NCBI GenBank assembly: GCA_946539945.1
Contig: CAMNHX010000127.1
Coordinates: 1 to 5,545 of the forward strand
Direction of reading: 5' to 3'
DNA: 5,545 bases
Origin: an uncultured Desulfobulbus sp.
GTDB lineage: Bacteria > Desulfobacterota > Desulfobulbia > Desulfobulbales > Desulfobulbaceae
Within the stretch, counting starts at the first letter, position 1, and each line of letters begins with the position of its first letter. The notes beneath the pieces are model-generated. The model had not been told where the DNA came from and made no database searches. It saw nothing but the letters and a program-made list of their open reading frames with translations. The position numbers and the translations under genes are program-made. Below are positions 1-5,545 of the stretch, in pieces.

Positions 1-2301
1 ACTGCGGGTTCCCCAAATGCGCATGGCGATGAGCGTACCCACAAACAGCGCCCAGATGATCAGCAGAACCACCGGAGAGCCGATCTTCTCAAAGGAGGCG
101 AGCTGGTAAAAGGTGGAGGAAACCACAAAGGCCAGAAGCGTTGTCCAGAAGGCCACAAAGAGGGTCCAGCGCATGGTGGTTTCCCGGTACACCGCTGCCA
201 TGGCCGCGCCACAGGGCACGTAGAGGAGTACAAAGAGCAGGTAGGCAAAGGCTCCGATCTTGCCGTCAAAGAGTTTCCGCATGGCTTCAAAGGTCCCGGC
301 TTCCACTTCAAGGTCTTCGGCAGCAGCAGCGGCGTCTTCTGTTTCACCAACCGACATACCTAGGGGATCAAGCACTGTGCCGCCCAGATCCTTGGTATTC
401 TCCCAGATGCTGGCAAAGGCATCCTTGATGCCGCCCCAGAAGTCAAAGGCTTCCTCCTCTTCAGCGGCCTGTTCCTCTTCGTTGGCTTCGTTGGCTTCAA
501 AGCCTGCGTAGAGGGAATTCAGCGTGCCGATAACCGCCTCCTTTGCAAAGATGCCAGTGAAGATGCCCACTGTGGCGGGCCAGTTTTCCTCTGTCACGCC
601 CAAGGGCCGCAGAACCGGGGAAATGGTCTGCCCCACGGCTGCCAGCACCGACTTGTCGGAATCCTCATTGCCAAAGCTGCCATCCGTGCCCAGGGAGTTG
701 AAAAAGGACAGAACCAGAATGACCGGAATCAGTACCTTGCCGGCCCGGAACAGAAAGGCGGTCAAGCGCTCCCAGGCCCGCAAGACCACGGTGCGGAAAG
801 AAGGCAGGTGGTAGGGTGGCAGTTCCATGACAAAGGGTGTGGCGTCCCCGCGCAGCAGTGTGTACTTCAGAACCAGCCCGGTAAAGACCGCAAGGGCGAT
901 CCCGATCAGGTAGAGGAGAAAGACTACATTCTGACCGCCGGTCGGGAAAAAGGCCACGGCAAAGAGCGCATAGACCGGCAGGCGTGCGCCACAGGACATG
1001 AAGGGCGCCATGCTGATGGTCATGAAACGGTCGCGTTCACTCTCCAGGGTGCGGGTTGCCATGATGGAGGGCACGCCGCAGCCAAAACCCACCAGAAGCG
1101 GCACAAAAGCCTTGCCCGGCAGACCAATCAGGCGCATGAAGCGATCCATGACAAAGGCTGCTCTTGCCATGTAGCCTGAATCTTCCAGAAAGGACAGGCA
1201 GAGGAACATGAAGCCAATGGGCGGAATAAAGGTCGCCATGGTCTGGATACCGCCGCCCACACCGTCGGCCAGGATCACCTGCAACCACTCTGGCGCGTGC
1301 ATTGCGGCCAGAAGATGCTTGAAGCCATCCACAAAGATCGTGGCAAAAAATCCGTCAAAGAAGTCGATGAACACACCGCCCACGTTGATGGTGATCATGA
1401 AGGTGAGGTACATGGCCACCAGAAAGAGCGGGATGCCCCAGATGCGATGCAGGGCAAAGCGGTCAATCTTTTCCGACAGTGAGGCGCTGGCCTCGCCCTT
1501 GCGCGTCACCACACCCTCGGTCAGTTCGGAAATAAAGCCGTAGCGGGCCGAGGCAATAACAATGTCGCACTCTTCCTCTTCCTTGGTCTCAATGTACTGC
1601 CGCTGCGCCTCAACCATGTGGGCAAGCTGGCCATCCACGGCAAAGCCGGACACGGGCGCATCCTCGCCTTCCAGAAGTTTCAGCGCTACCCAGTCCAGAG
1701 GAATACGGCTCAAGCGCTGCTCACCTGTCAGGGCTTCGCACAACACCTTCTGGGCCTCCTGCACGGATCCCGGATAGTTCACCGGGCGCGGCTGGAAGGC
1801 TTCGGCGTTTTTGGAAAAGTCCAGAACAGCCTGCCGCAACTCGTCAATGCCTCTGCCCTGCGACGCGCTCATGGGAACCACCGGACAGCCCAAACGTTTG
1901 GACAGTCCTTCCACGTCCAGTTCCAGTCCCCGCGCTGCGGCCATGTCCATCATGTTGAGCGCCAGCAGAACCGGAACCTGCATCTCCAGAAGCTGCACGG
2001 TCAGATACAGGTTGCGCTCGATATTGGAGGCATCCACAATGTTGACGATCAAGGCGGCCTCGCGGGACAGCACAAAGTTGCGGGTCACCTCCTCGTCCAG
2101 GGAAGAGGCGGACAGCGAATAGATACCGGGTGTGTCCACCAGTTCCACATCCACGCCCTGCCAGCTGTAGTTGCCGACCTTGCGGTCCACGGTCACGCCC
2201 GGCCAGTTGCCCACCTGCTGCCGTGCGCCGGTCAGCGCATTGAAGAGCGTGGTCTTACCGCAGTTCGGATTGCCGACCACGCCTACTGTCAATTTGCTCA
2301 T
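1..2301 (-). CDS. feoB: Ferrous iron transporter FeoB, 3' end cut by window edge
   Basis: FeoB is the inner-membrane Fe(II) uptake protein: a cytosolic GTPase domain fused to a membrane permease. The frame is open for 767 codons from the ATG at 2301 to the left edge; E. coli FeoB is about 770 residues, so only the tail is missing. All G-protein motifs are visible: G1 GNPNCGKTT (10-18), G2 around Thr37 in NWPGVTVD, G3 DTPG (56-59), G4 NMMD (116-119) and G5 SAS (145-147). The membrane part starts near residue 287. It holds LEDSGYMARAAF (372-383) and two Gate segments, GFGCGVP (405-411) and PFMSCGARLP (433-442), with conserved Cys408 and Cys437, plus YVPCGAA (694-700) near the end. A Glu-rich stretch (602-617) lies in the loop before the last helices. 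The start is supported by AGGAGG five bases upstream and by the ATGA overlap with the preceding feoA. The family call is very secure. Confidence 0.97.
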   Translation of the reverse strand, partial: MSKLTVGVVGNPNCGKTTLFNALTGARQQVGNWPGVTVDRKVGNYSWQGVDVELVDTPGIYSLSASSLDEEVTRNFVLSREAALIVNIVDASNIERNLYLTVQLLEMQVPVLLALNMMDMAAARGLELDVEGLSKRLGCPVVPMSASQGRGIDELRQAVLDFSKNAEAFQPRPVNYPGSVQEAQKVLCEALTGEQRLSRIPLDWVALKLLEGEDAPVSGFAVDGQLAHMVEAQRQYIETKEEEECDIVIASARYGFISELTEGVVTRKGEASASLSEKIDRFALHRIWGIPLFLVAMYLTFMITINVGGVFIDFFDGFFATIFVDGFKHLLAAMHAPEWLQVILADGVGGGIQTMATFIPPIGFMFLCLSFLEDSGYMARAAFVMDRFMRLIGLPGKAFVPLLVGFGCGVPSIMATRTLESERDRFMTISMAPFMSCGARLPVYALFAVAFFPTGGQNVVFLLYLIGIALAVFTGLVLKYTLLRGDATPFVMELPPYHLPSFRTVVLRAWERLTAFLFRAGKVLIPVILVLSFFNSLGTDGSFGNEDSDKSVLAAVGQTISPVLRPLGVTEENWPATVGIFTGIFAKEAVIGTLNSLYAGFEANEANEEEQAAEEEEAFDFWGGIKDAFASIWENTKDLGGTVLDPLGMSVGETEDAAAAAEDLEVEAGTFEAMRKLFDGKIGAFAYLLFVLLYVPCGAAMAAVYRETTMRWTLFVAFWTTLLAFVVSSTFYQLASFEKIGSPVVLLIIWALFVGTLIAMRIWGTRS
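478..498. repeat. Short 9-bp tandem repeat inside feoB
   Basis: TTCGTTGGC occurs twice in direct succession (478-486 and 487-495) and is followed by a further TTC. On the coding strand this gives the Glu-Ala-Asn repeat at the start of the acidic loop of FeoB (about residues 602-607). The unit is a multiple of three, so copy changes would keep the frame. It is probably just local slippage in a loop that tolerates length change. Confidence 0.6.
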
Positions 2302-2540
2302 GCCGCCCTCCTCTCTTCAACCAGAAGCGCCTGGGCCTCGTCTTTGCGCAGGGCGAGGCTGTAGCCCTTGACCAGAATCTCCACCGGATCGCCCATTGGG
2401 GCCACACGTTTGATCTCAAATACGGTTCCCTTTGTCAGGCCCATGGACAGAAGCCGCGCCCGGTATGCGCCGCCTTCCTTGCTGTAGCCCTGGACCGTGC
2501 CCTTGTCGCCGACCTTCATCTCTGCCAGCGTTTTTGCCAT
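2298..2540 (-). CDS. feoA: FeoA domain protein, second copy, next to feoB
   Basis: A complete 80-residue FeoA protein, the usual length for the family. FeoA proteins are small cytosolic SH3-like beta-barrel proteins thought to bind FeoB and support its activity. Seen here are the family pattern of an N-terminal 'MKVGDKGTV' turn (8-16), the RARLLSMGLTKGT segment (27-39) carrying the hallmark LxxMGL, then hydrophobic strands with GDPVEILVKGYSLALR (50-65). The ATG lies one base past the TGA of the upstream feoA, with a GAGGG ribosome-binding sequence six bases before it. Its stop overlaps the feoB start as ATGA. Both junctions point to translational coupling within one feo operon. The family call is secure; the biochemical role of the family is still loosely defined. 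Confidence 0.95.
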   Translation of the reverse strand: MAKTLAEMKVGDKGTVQGYSKEGGAYRARLLSMGLTKGTVFEIKRVAPMGDPVEILVKGYSLALRKDEAQALLVEERRAA

Positions 2541-2541
2541 G

Positions 2542-2829
2542 TCACGCCCTCGTTACGTAAATTTTGTTCGCCATGCCGCCGCCAAGCACATACCGTCCGC
2601 CCGCTGCGGTTTCCACCAGCAGGGACCCGCCCTGGTTCTGCACCACTTCAACGACATCGCCCTGCTGAATGCCCATACTGGCCAACCGCTCGACAATGCC
2701 CTTGCCCGGCGGCACGCGGGCAATGCAGAGTTTTTCCGTTGCCGCGCCCAGCATCATCGGGAACATCGCGCCGTTCAGCTTGGTGCATTGAGTCTGGCCC
2801 GTTTGGCCGCCTTCGTATTGTCTTGTCAT
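2542..2829 (-). CDS. feoA: FeoA domain protein, first copy, with N-terminal extension
   Basis: A 95-residue FeoA-like protein, first gene of the feo operon. The FeoA fold begins near residue 33: KLCIARVPPGKGIVERLASMG (33-53) has the expected PxGxxxxVxRLxSMG pattern, followed by IQQGDVVEVVQNQGGSLLV and a glycine-rich strand at the end. The first 30 or so residues, with Cys15 and MFPMM (22-26), are an extension absent from the other copy; no signal peptide or membrane helix is evident. The chosen ATG has no clear Shine-Dalgarno sequence (the leader reads GGCAAAAAACC before it). The frame closes at a TAA seven codons upstream without another usual start, and the internal Met22 also lacks a ribosome-binding sequence, so the start is the least certain part. 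The two FeoA copies are clearly diverged, so this is an old duplication, not a recent one. Confidence 0.92.
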   Translation of the reverse strand: MTRQYEGGQTGQTQCTKLNGAMFPMMLGAATEKLCIARVPPGKGIVERLASMGIQQGDVVEVVQNQGGSLLVETAAGGRYVLGGGMANKIYVTRA

Positions 2830-2891
2830 GGTTTTTTGCCGTATTTGTTAGATGGTTATAAAAAATTCGCTTCCCTGTTTTGTCGCGCTGC

Positions 2892-2920
2892 ACAGTACTC
2901 GTCCGCTTTTTTCAAGTCAA
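2892..2920 (-). promoter_or_regulatory. Sigma70-type promoter of the feo operon
   Basis: On the minus strand a -35 box TTGACT (2920-2915) and a -10 box TACTGT (2897-2892) are separated by exactly 17 bases. Transcription would begin near 2885, giving a leader of about 55 nt before the first feoA. The flanks are AT-rich while the genes are GC-rich. It is the best promoter match I see between the divergent genes; it is read from consensus only. Confidence 0.65.
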
Positions 2921-2934
2921 TAAAATTTAGTGTC
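2916..2934. promoter_or_regulatory. Imperfect 19-bp palindrome over the feo -35 box, candidate operator
   Basis: On the minus strand the sequence GACACTAAATTTTATTGAC is symmetric at 7 of 9 pairs around its central base, with core TAAA-T-TTTA. It covers most of the -35 box of the feo promoter, where a bound repressor would block RNA polymerase. Feo operons are commonly repressed by Fur with Fe(II). By my hand alignment the match to the classic E. coli 19-bp Fur box is only 10 of 19 positions, so the symmetry is seen, but assignment to Fur is inference. Another dimeric regulator is possible. Confidence 0.4.
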
Positions 2935-3057
2935 ATTTAATCTTGTAAGAGTACCAATCCATGTACAGAGAGAGGAATGGCTGGCTTTTCCCAACTCCAC
3001 CCTCAACCCTTCACACTCCCCCCTCTCGTGAAGTTCCGCCCAGCCCGGAAGAAGCTC
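2935..3057. other. Central part of the divergent intergenic region, no gene recognised
   Basis: Between the feo and efp promoter candidates lie about 120 bases with no convincing gene, RNA structure or terminator. A pyrimidine-rich run on the plus strand (about 2985-3030) stands out in base use but has no motif I can name. Short open frames crossing it lack ribosome-binding sites. Confidence 0.5.
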
Positions 3058-3086
3058 TTGCGCTCCGGCTTGCGATACTATAAATA
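3058..3086 (+). promoter_or_regulatory. Probable promoter of efp
   Basis: TTGCGC (3058-3063) resembles a -35 box. An AT-rich block (3076-3086, TACTATAAATA) offers a -10: TAAATA at 3081-3086 gives a 17-base spacer and TATAAA at 3079-3084 gives 15. The start site would fall near 3093, leaving a leader of about 35 nt. It is the only promoter-like block close upstream of efp, but the two boxes are not strong together. Confidence 0.45.
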
Positions 3087-3126
3087 GAACGTTTTTTCCC
3101 ATTTCCGATTCCACAAGGCACAAACC

Positions 3127-3690
3127 ATGTACACTGCTTCCGATTTGCGCAAAGGTCTGAAAGTCCAGATTGACGGCGAACCCTACATTGTCACCGAGTT
3201 CGAGTTTTCCAAGCCCGGCAAGGGACAGGCCCTGTACCGCACCAAAATGCGCAACATGATCACTGGCATCCAGTTCACCCAGACCTACCGGTCAAACGAC
3301 AAGTTTGATCCGGCCAACCTGGAGGAGCGCACCATGCAGTTCCTCTACGGTCAGGGCGACGAGTTTCACTTCATGGACACCGGCAACTACGAACAGATCA
3401 CGCTCACCCGCGAACAGTTGGGCGACAACCTGAACTTCCTCATCGACAACATGGAGGTGCAGGTGCTCTTCTTTGGTGATCGCCCTATTGACATCAGCCT
3501 GCCCACTTTTGTGGTGCTGGAAGTAACCGTGGCTGATCCTTGGGCCAAGGGCGACACCTCTGGCTCTGACACCAAGCCTGTCACCGTGCAGACCGGCTTT
3601 CAGCTGCAAGTGCCGCCTTACATTGAGCTTGGCGAGAAGATCCAGATTGACACCCGCACTGGCGAATTCATCAAACGCGCCAAAGAGTGA
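3127..3690 (+). CDS. efp: Translation elongation factor P (EF-P)
   Basis: EF-P binds the ribosome between the P and E sites and helps form peptide bonds at runs of proline. This is a complete 187-residue protein, close to the 188 of E. coli. The N-terminal KOW-like domain holds the loop SKPGKGQAL (28-36), whose Lys32 aligns with E. coli Lys34, the residue that receives beta-lysine. OB-like domain II runs roughly from 67 to 127 and domain III from 130 to the end, with the EF-P signature region KGDTSGSDTKPVT (141-153) and DTRTGEF (175-181). The lysine in a PGKGQ context, together with an adjacent epmA, places it in the beta-lysylated class and not in the rhamnosylated-arginine class. The ATG has a modest AAGG eight bases upstream. 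Its TGA overlaps the epmA start, and a strong terminator follows 28 nt past the stop, inside epmA. Confidence 0.98.
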   Translation: MYTASDLRKGLKVQIDGEPYIVTEFEFSKPGKGQALYRTKMRNMITGIQFTQTYRSNDKFDPANLEERTMQFLYGQGDEFHFMDTGNYEQITLTREQLGDNLNFLIDNMEVQVLFFGDRPIDISLPTFVVLEVTVADPWAKGDTSGSDTKPVTVQTGFQLQVPPYIELGEKIQIDTRTGEFIKRAKE

Positions 3691-4613
3691 TGCCAGAACT
3701 GGGCTTGCAAGGTCTGAAGGAGCGCAGCGCCTTTCTGACGGCGCTGCGCTCCTTTTTTCTGGACCGTGATTACCTTGAAGTCGATACGCCTCTGCGCCTG
3801 CCCGTGCTGTTGCCAGAAGCGCACATCATCCCCTTTGCCTCGGAAGGTTTTTGGCTGCACACCTCACCAGAACTCTGCATGAAGCGCCTGCTGGTCCGGG
3901 GTTGTCCCCGCATTTTCCAGATCTGCCACTGCTTCAGGAAGGAAGAGAAGGGGCGTCTGCATCAGGAAGAATTTGCCATGCTGGAGTGGTATCGCACCCA
4001 TGCGGACTATGGCGACTTGATGCGCGATTGCGAAGCCCTGCTGGCCCATCTTGCGGAAAAACTGGCCGAACTGCCGGGCTTCAAGACACCGGGACGCCTC
4101 TCCTGGCAAGGACATAGCCTTGACCTGTCCCCGCCCTGGGAGCGCTTGAGCGTCCACGAGGCTTTCCAGCGTTACGCGCAGGTCTCGCCAGAAGAGGCGC
4201 TGGAGCGTGACCAGTATGAAGAACTTTTGGTGGAGCGCGTGGAGCCGCATCTGGGAAGGGAGCGGCCCACCTTTCTCCATGACTATCCGGCCACTTTGGC
4301 TTCCCTGGCCCGGAAAAGCCCAAACAATCCCGACCTTGCCGAGCGCTTTGAGCTGTACCTCTGCGGACTGGAGCTGGCCAACGGCTTTTCCGAATTGAAC
4401 GATCCAGCGGAACAGCGGACGCGCTTTGCCGCTGAAATCGTGGCCATTGAGTCCCTGGGCCGACAGGCTGCCATGCCGGAACGCTTTCTGGAAGACCTGG
4501 GCCGGATGCCCAAAGCCGCAGGCATAGCCCTGGGCCTGGACCGCCTGTTCATGTTGTTGGCAGGTTTTGACGATATTCGCGCCGCAATACCCTTCCCGGA
4601 CGAGGCACTGTAG
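3687..4613 (+). CDS. epmA: EF-P beta-lysyltransferase EpmA (GenX/PoxA/YjeA)
   Basis: EpmA is a shortened class II lysyl-tRNA synthetase relative that activates beta-lysine with ATP and transfers it to EF-P instead of tRNA. At 308 codons it is near the 325 of E. coli EpmA and lacks the N-terminal anticodon-binding domain of LysRS. Class II motifs are present: motif 1 around EVDTP (31-35), motif 2 FRKEEKGRLH...FAMLEWYR (83-103), the ELANGFSEL block (229-237) and motif 3 GIALGLDRLFML (279-290). Ala281 in motif 3 matches the EpmA pattern, whereas LysRS normally has Gly there. Two starts are possible: GTG at 3687 (4-nt overlap with efp) or ATG at 3690 (1-nt overlap, TGATG). Neither has a clear Shine-Dalgarno, so translation is probably coupled to efp. 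The beta-lysine-making aminomutase EpmB is not in the window. An intrinsic terminator lies within codons 11-24. Confidence 0.95.
   Translation: MMPELGLQGLKERSAFLTALRSFFLDRDYLEVDTPLRLPVLLPEAHIIPFASEGFWLHTSPELCMKRLLVRGCPRIFQICHCFRKEEKGRLHQEEFAMLEWYRTHADYGDLMRDCEALLAHLAEKLAELPGFKTPGRLSWQGHSLDLSPPWERLSVHEAFQRYAQVSPEEALERDQYEELLVERVEPHLGRERPTFLHDYPATLASLARKSPNNPDLAERFELYLCGLELANGFSELNDPAEQRTRFAAEIVAIESLGRQAAMPERFLEDLGRMPKAAGIALGLDRLFMLLAGFDDIRAAIPFPDEAL
3717..3758 (+). terminator. Intrinsic terminator embedded in the start of epmA
   Basis: The arms GGAGCGCAGCGCC (3719-3731) and GGCGCTGCGCTCC (3740-3752) are perfect complements over 13 bp. Two further A-U pairs are possible at the base (3717-3718 with 3753-3754). 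The loop is eight bases and six T follow (3753-3758). This is the classic Rho-independent shape, placed where an efp terminator would be expected, yet it is wholly coding for epmA residues 11-24; the T run is the two Phe codons of the conserved RxFF segment. Structure is seen directly; in vivo termination is inferred. Confidence 0.8.
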
Positions 4614-4726
4614 CGACAGCTCCCGGAAAACCGCTGAAAGGGGCTTTGTGGCGCACACCAAGAAGGAAGAAATACGGGAAAGATGCTTGCCCATGCTGGA
4701 CTCCACTGCTTCACCGGAGGAGAGAA
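4614..4726 (+). other. Spacer between epmA and the ADP-ribosylglycohydrolase gene
   Basis: These 113 bases contain only a weak 6-bp hairpin with one G-U pair (4618-4623 with 4640-4645) and no real T run, so no convincing terminator. I see no strong promoter either. The next gene could therefore share the efp-epmA transcript. The last part carries its ribosome-binding site, GGAGG at 4716-4720. Confidence 0.5.
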
Positions 4727-5545
4727 ATGAACACGCAACCGACGCAGACCGCGTCGCAGCTTGATGCCATGCTGGTCCGGGCGCAAGGCTGTCTTCTGGG
4801 ACAGCTTGCAGGCGATGCTTTGGGCAGTCTGGTTGAGTTTCAGGAACCGGAGTCTATCCGGCATCGTTATCCGAACGGTCTGCGGGAACTTGCGGACGGT
4901 GGTGCATGGGACACCATCGCAGGTCAGCCAACCGATGATTCGGAAATGGCGCTCATGCTGGCCCGGACCCTGCTTGACAAGGGTTGCTATGAGACGGAAG
5001 CGGTCCGCGCTACATACTGTTTTTGGCTGGACTCTGGTCCTTTTGATTGCGGCGCAACTGTGGCTTCTGGCCTGCGTGACCAGCCCAATACCGCCAGTCA
5101 GGCCAACGGCGCTTTGATGCGGGTGAGTCCCTTGGGCATTTTTGGCGCAAAGCATCCCCTGGAGCGCGTGGCAGATTGGGCAGGACAGGACGCGGCCTTG
5201 ACGCATCCGCATCCGGTTTGTGTGCAGGCAAACCAACTCTTTGCCTGCGCCCTTGCCCAGGCCATTGCCACAGGCTGCACTGCGGAGACACTGTATGCCG
5301 ATCTGCGCGAGCGGGCAGAGCAGATGCCTGTGGAAGCGGCGCTGCTGACGGTCCTTGAGGCGGCTCAAAACGCGCCACCTGTGGATTTTGTTTCGCATCA
5401 GGGCTGGGTACTGATAGCCCTGCACAACGCGCTTTGGCAGCTGTTGCACGCAAACAGTCTGGAAAAAGGCGTGGTGGACACGGTCATGCGGGGCGGTGAC
5501 ACCGACACCAATGCGGCCATCTGCGGAGGATTGGCAGGAATATTT
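4727..5545 (+). CDS. ADP-ribosylglycohydrolase family protein (DraG-like), 3' end cut
   Basis: Members of this family remove ADP-ribose from modified residues using a two-metal centre; DraG reactivates dinitrogenase reductase by taking ADP-ribose off an arginine. The 273 codons seen include the family motifs in order: GCLLGQLAGDALG (21-33), metal-binding TDDSEM (69-74), QANGALMR (125-132), THPHP (159-163) and RGGDTDTNAAICGGLAG (255-271) with the C-terminal metal aspartates. DraG of Rhodospirillum is about 294 residues, so only a short tail is missing. No signal peptide is visible, so it should be cytosolic. GGAGG six bases before the ATG fixes the start and argues against the next in-frame Met (residue 15). 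The protein resembles DraG in layout, but no nitrogenase or DraT gene is in view, so its substrate is unknown and I give no symbol. Confidence 0.92.
   Translation, partial: MNTQPTQTASQLDAMLVRAQGCLLGQLAGDALGSLVEFQEPESIRHRYPNGLRELADGGAWDTIAGQPTDDSEMALMLARTLLDKGCYETEAVRATYCFWLDSGPFDCGATVASGLRDQPNTASQANGALMRVSPLGIFGAKHPLERVADWAGQDAALTHPHPVCVQANQLFACALAQAIATGCTAETLYADLRERAEQMPVEAALLTVLEAAQNAPPVDFVSHQGWVLIALHNALWQLLHANSLEKGVVDTVMRGGDTDTNAAICGGLAGIF

Noticed and set aside
1618..2364. A 248-codon plus-strand open frame opposite feoB
   Set aside because: It is antisense to the GTPase domain of feoB, whose G motifs are all intact; the translation is His- and Gln-rich and resembles nothing I know.
2968..3028. 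Possible long-range pairing of GAGAGG with CCTCTC in the efp upstream region
   Set aside because: Only six pairs across a loop of roughly 45 bases, with no supporting structure; probably chance in a pyrimidine-rich stretch.
2917..3123. A 68-codon minus-strand open frame in the intergenic region
   Set aside because: It spans both promoter candidates, lacks a good ribosome-binding site and shows no known domain.
4618..4648. Possible terminator after epmA
   Set aside because: The stem has six pairs including a G-U and a long loop, and only three T follow, so it is too weak to call.
4567..4764. Small open frame bridging the end of epmA and the start of the hydrolase gene
   Set aside because: It overlaps both neighbours in another frame, has no recognisable domain, and the spacer part would encode under 40 residues.
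4283..5449. A 388-codon open frame on the minus strand, antisense to epmA and the hydrolase gene
   Set aside because: It runs opposite two genes with clear family motifs, its translation is basic and low in recognisable domains, and it looks like a by-product of GC-rich codon use.

Overview
The window looks like ordinary chromosomal sequence from a GC-rich proteobacterium. The closest fit by gene content is a Desulfovibrio-type sulfate reducer: two tandem small FeoA proteins ahead of a long FeoB, and an EF-P of the EpmA-modified class directly joined to its modifying enzyme. That placement comes from memory of gene order and protein style, not from a search, and is only moderately secure. I see no tRNA, rRNA, insertion sequence, CRISPR array or phage gene.

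Left part (1-2829, minus strand): a ferrous-iron uptake operon transcribed leftwards, feoA-feoA-feoB. The genes are packed tightly (1-nt gap, then a 4-nt ATGA overlap). FeoB runs off the left edge after 767 codons with no stop or frameshift. A good sigma70-type promoter (TTGACT-17-TACTGT) lies upstream of the first feoA, and an imperfect 19-bp palindrome overlaps its -35 box.

Middle (2830-3126): a 297-nt divergent intergenic region holding the feo promoter on one side and a weaker efp promoter on the other, with little recognisable between them.

Right part (plus strand): efp (translation elongation factor P), then epmA (EF-P beta-lysyltransferase) overlapping its stop codon. After 113 nt comes a DraG-like ADP-ribosylglycohydrolase that runs off the right edge. 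EF-P relieves ribosome stalling at proline runs, and EpmA charges its lysine (here Lys32) with a lysine-derived group, so enzyme and substrate are made from one transcript.

The most notable signal is a textbook intrinsic terminator, a perfect 13-bp GC-rich stem followed by six T, lying inside the first 25 codons of epmA only 28 nt past the efp stop. It suggests that most efp transcripts end there and that epmA is made by read-through, perhaps dependent on ribosomes crossing the efp/epmA overlap.
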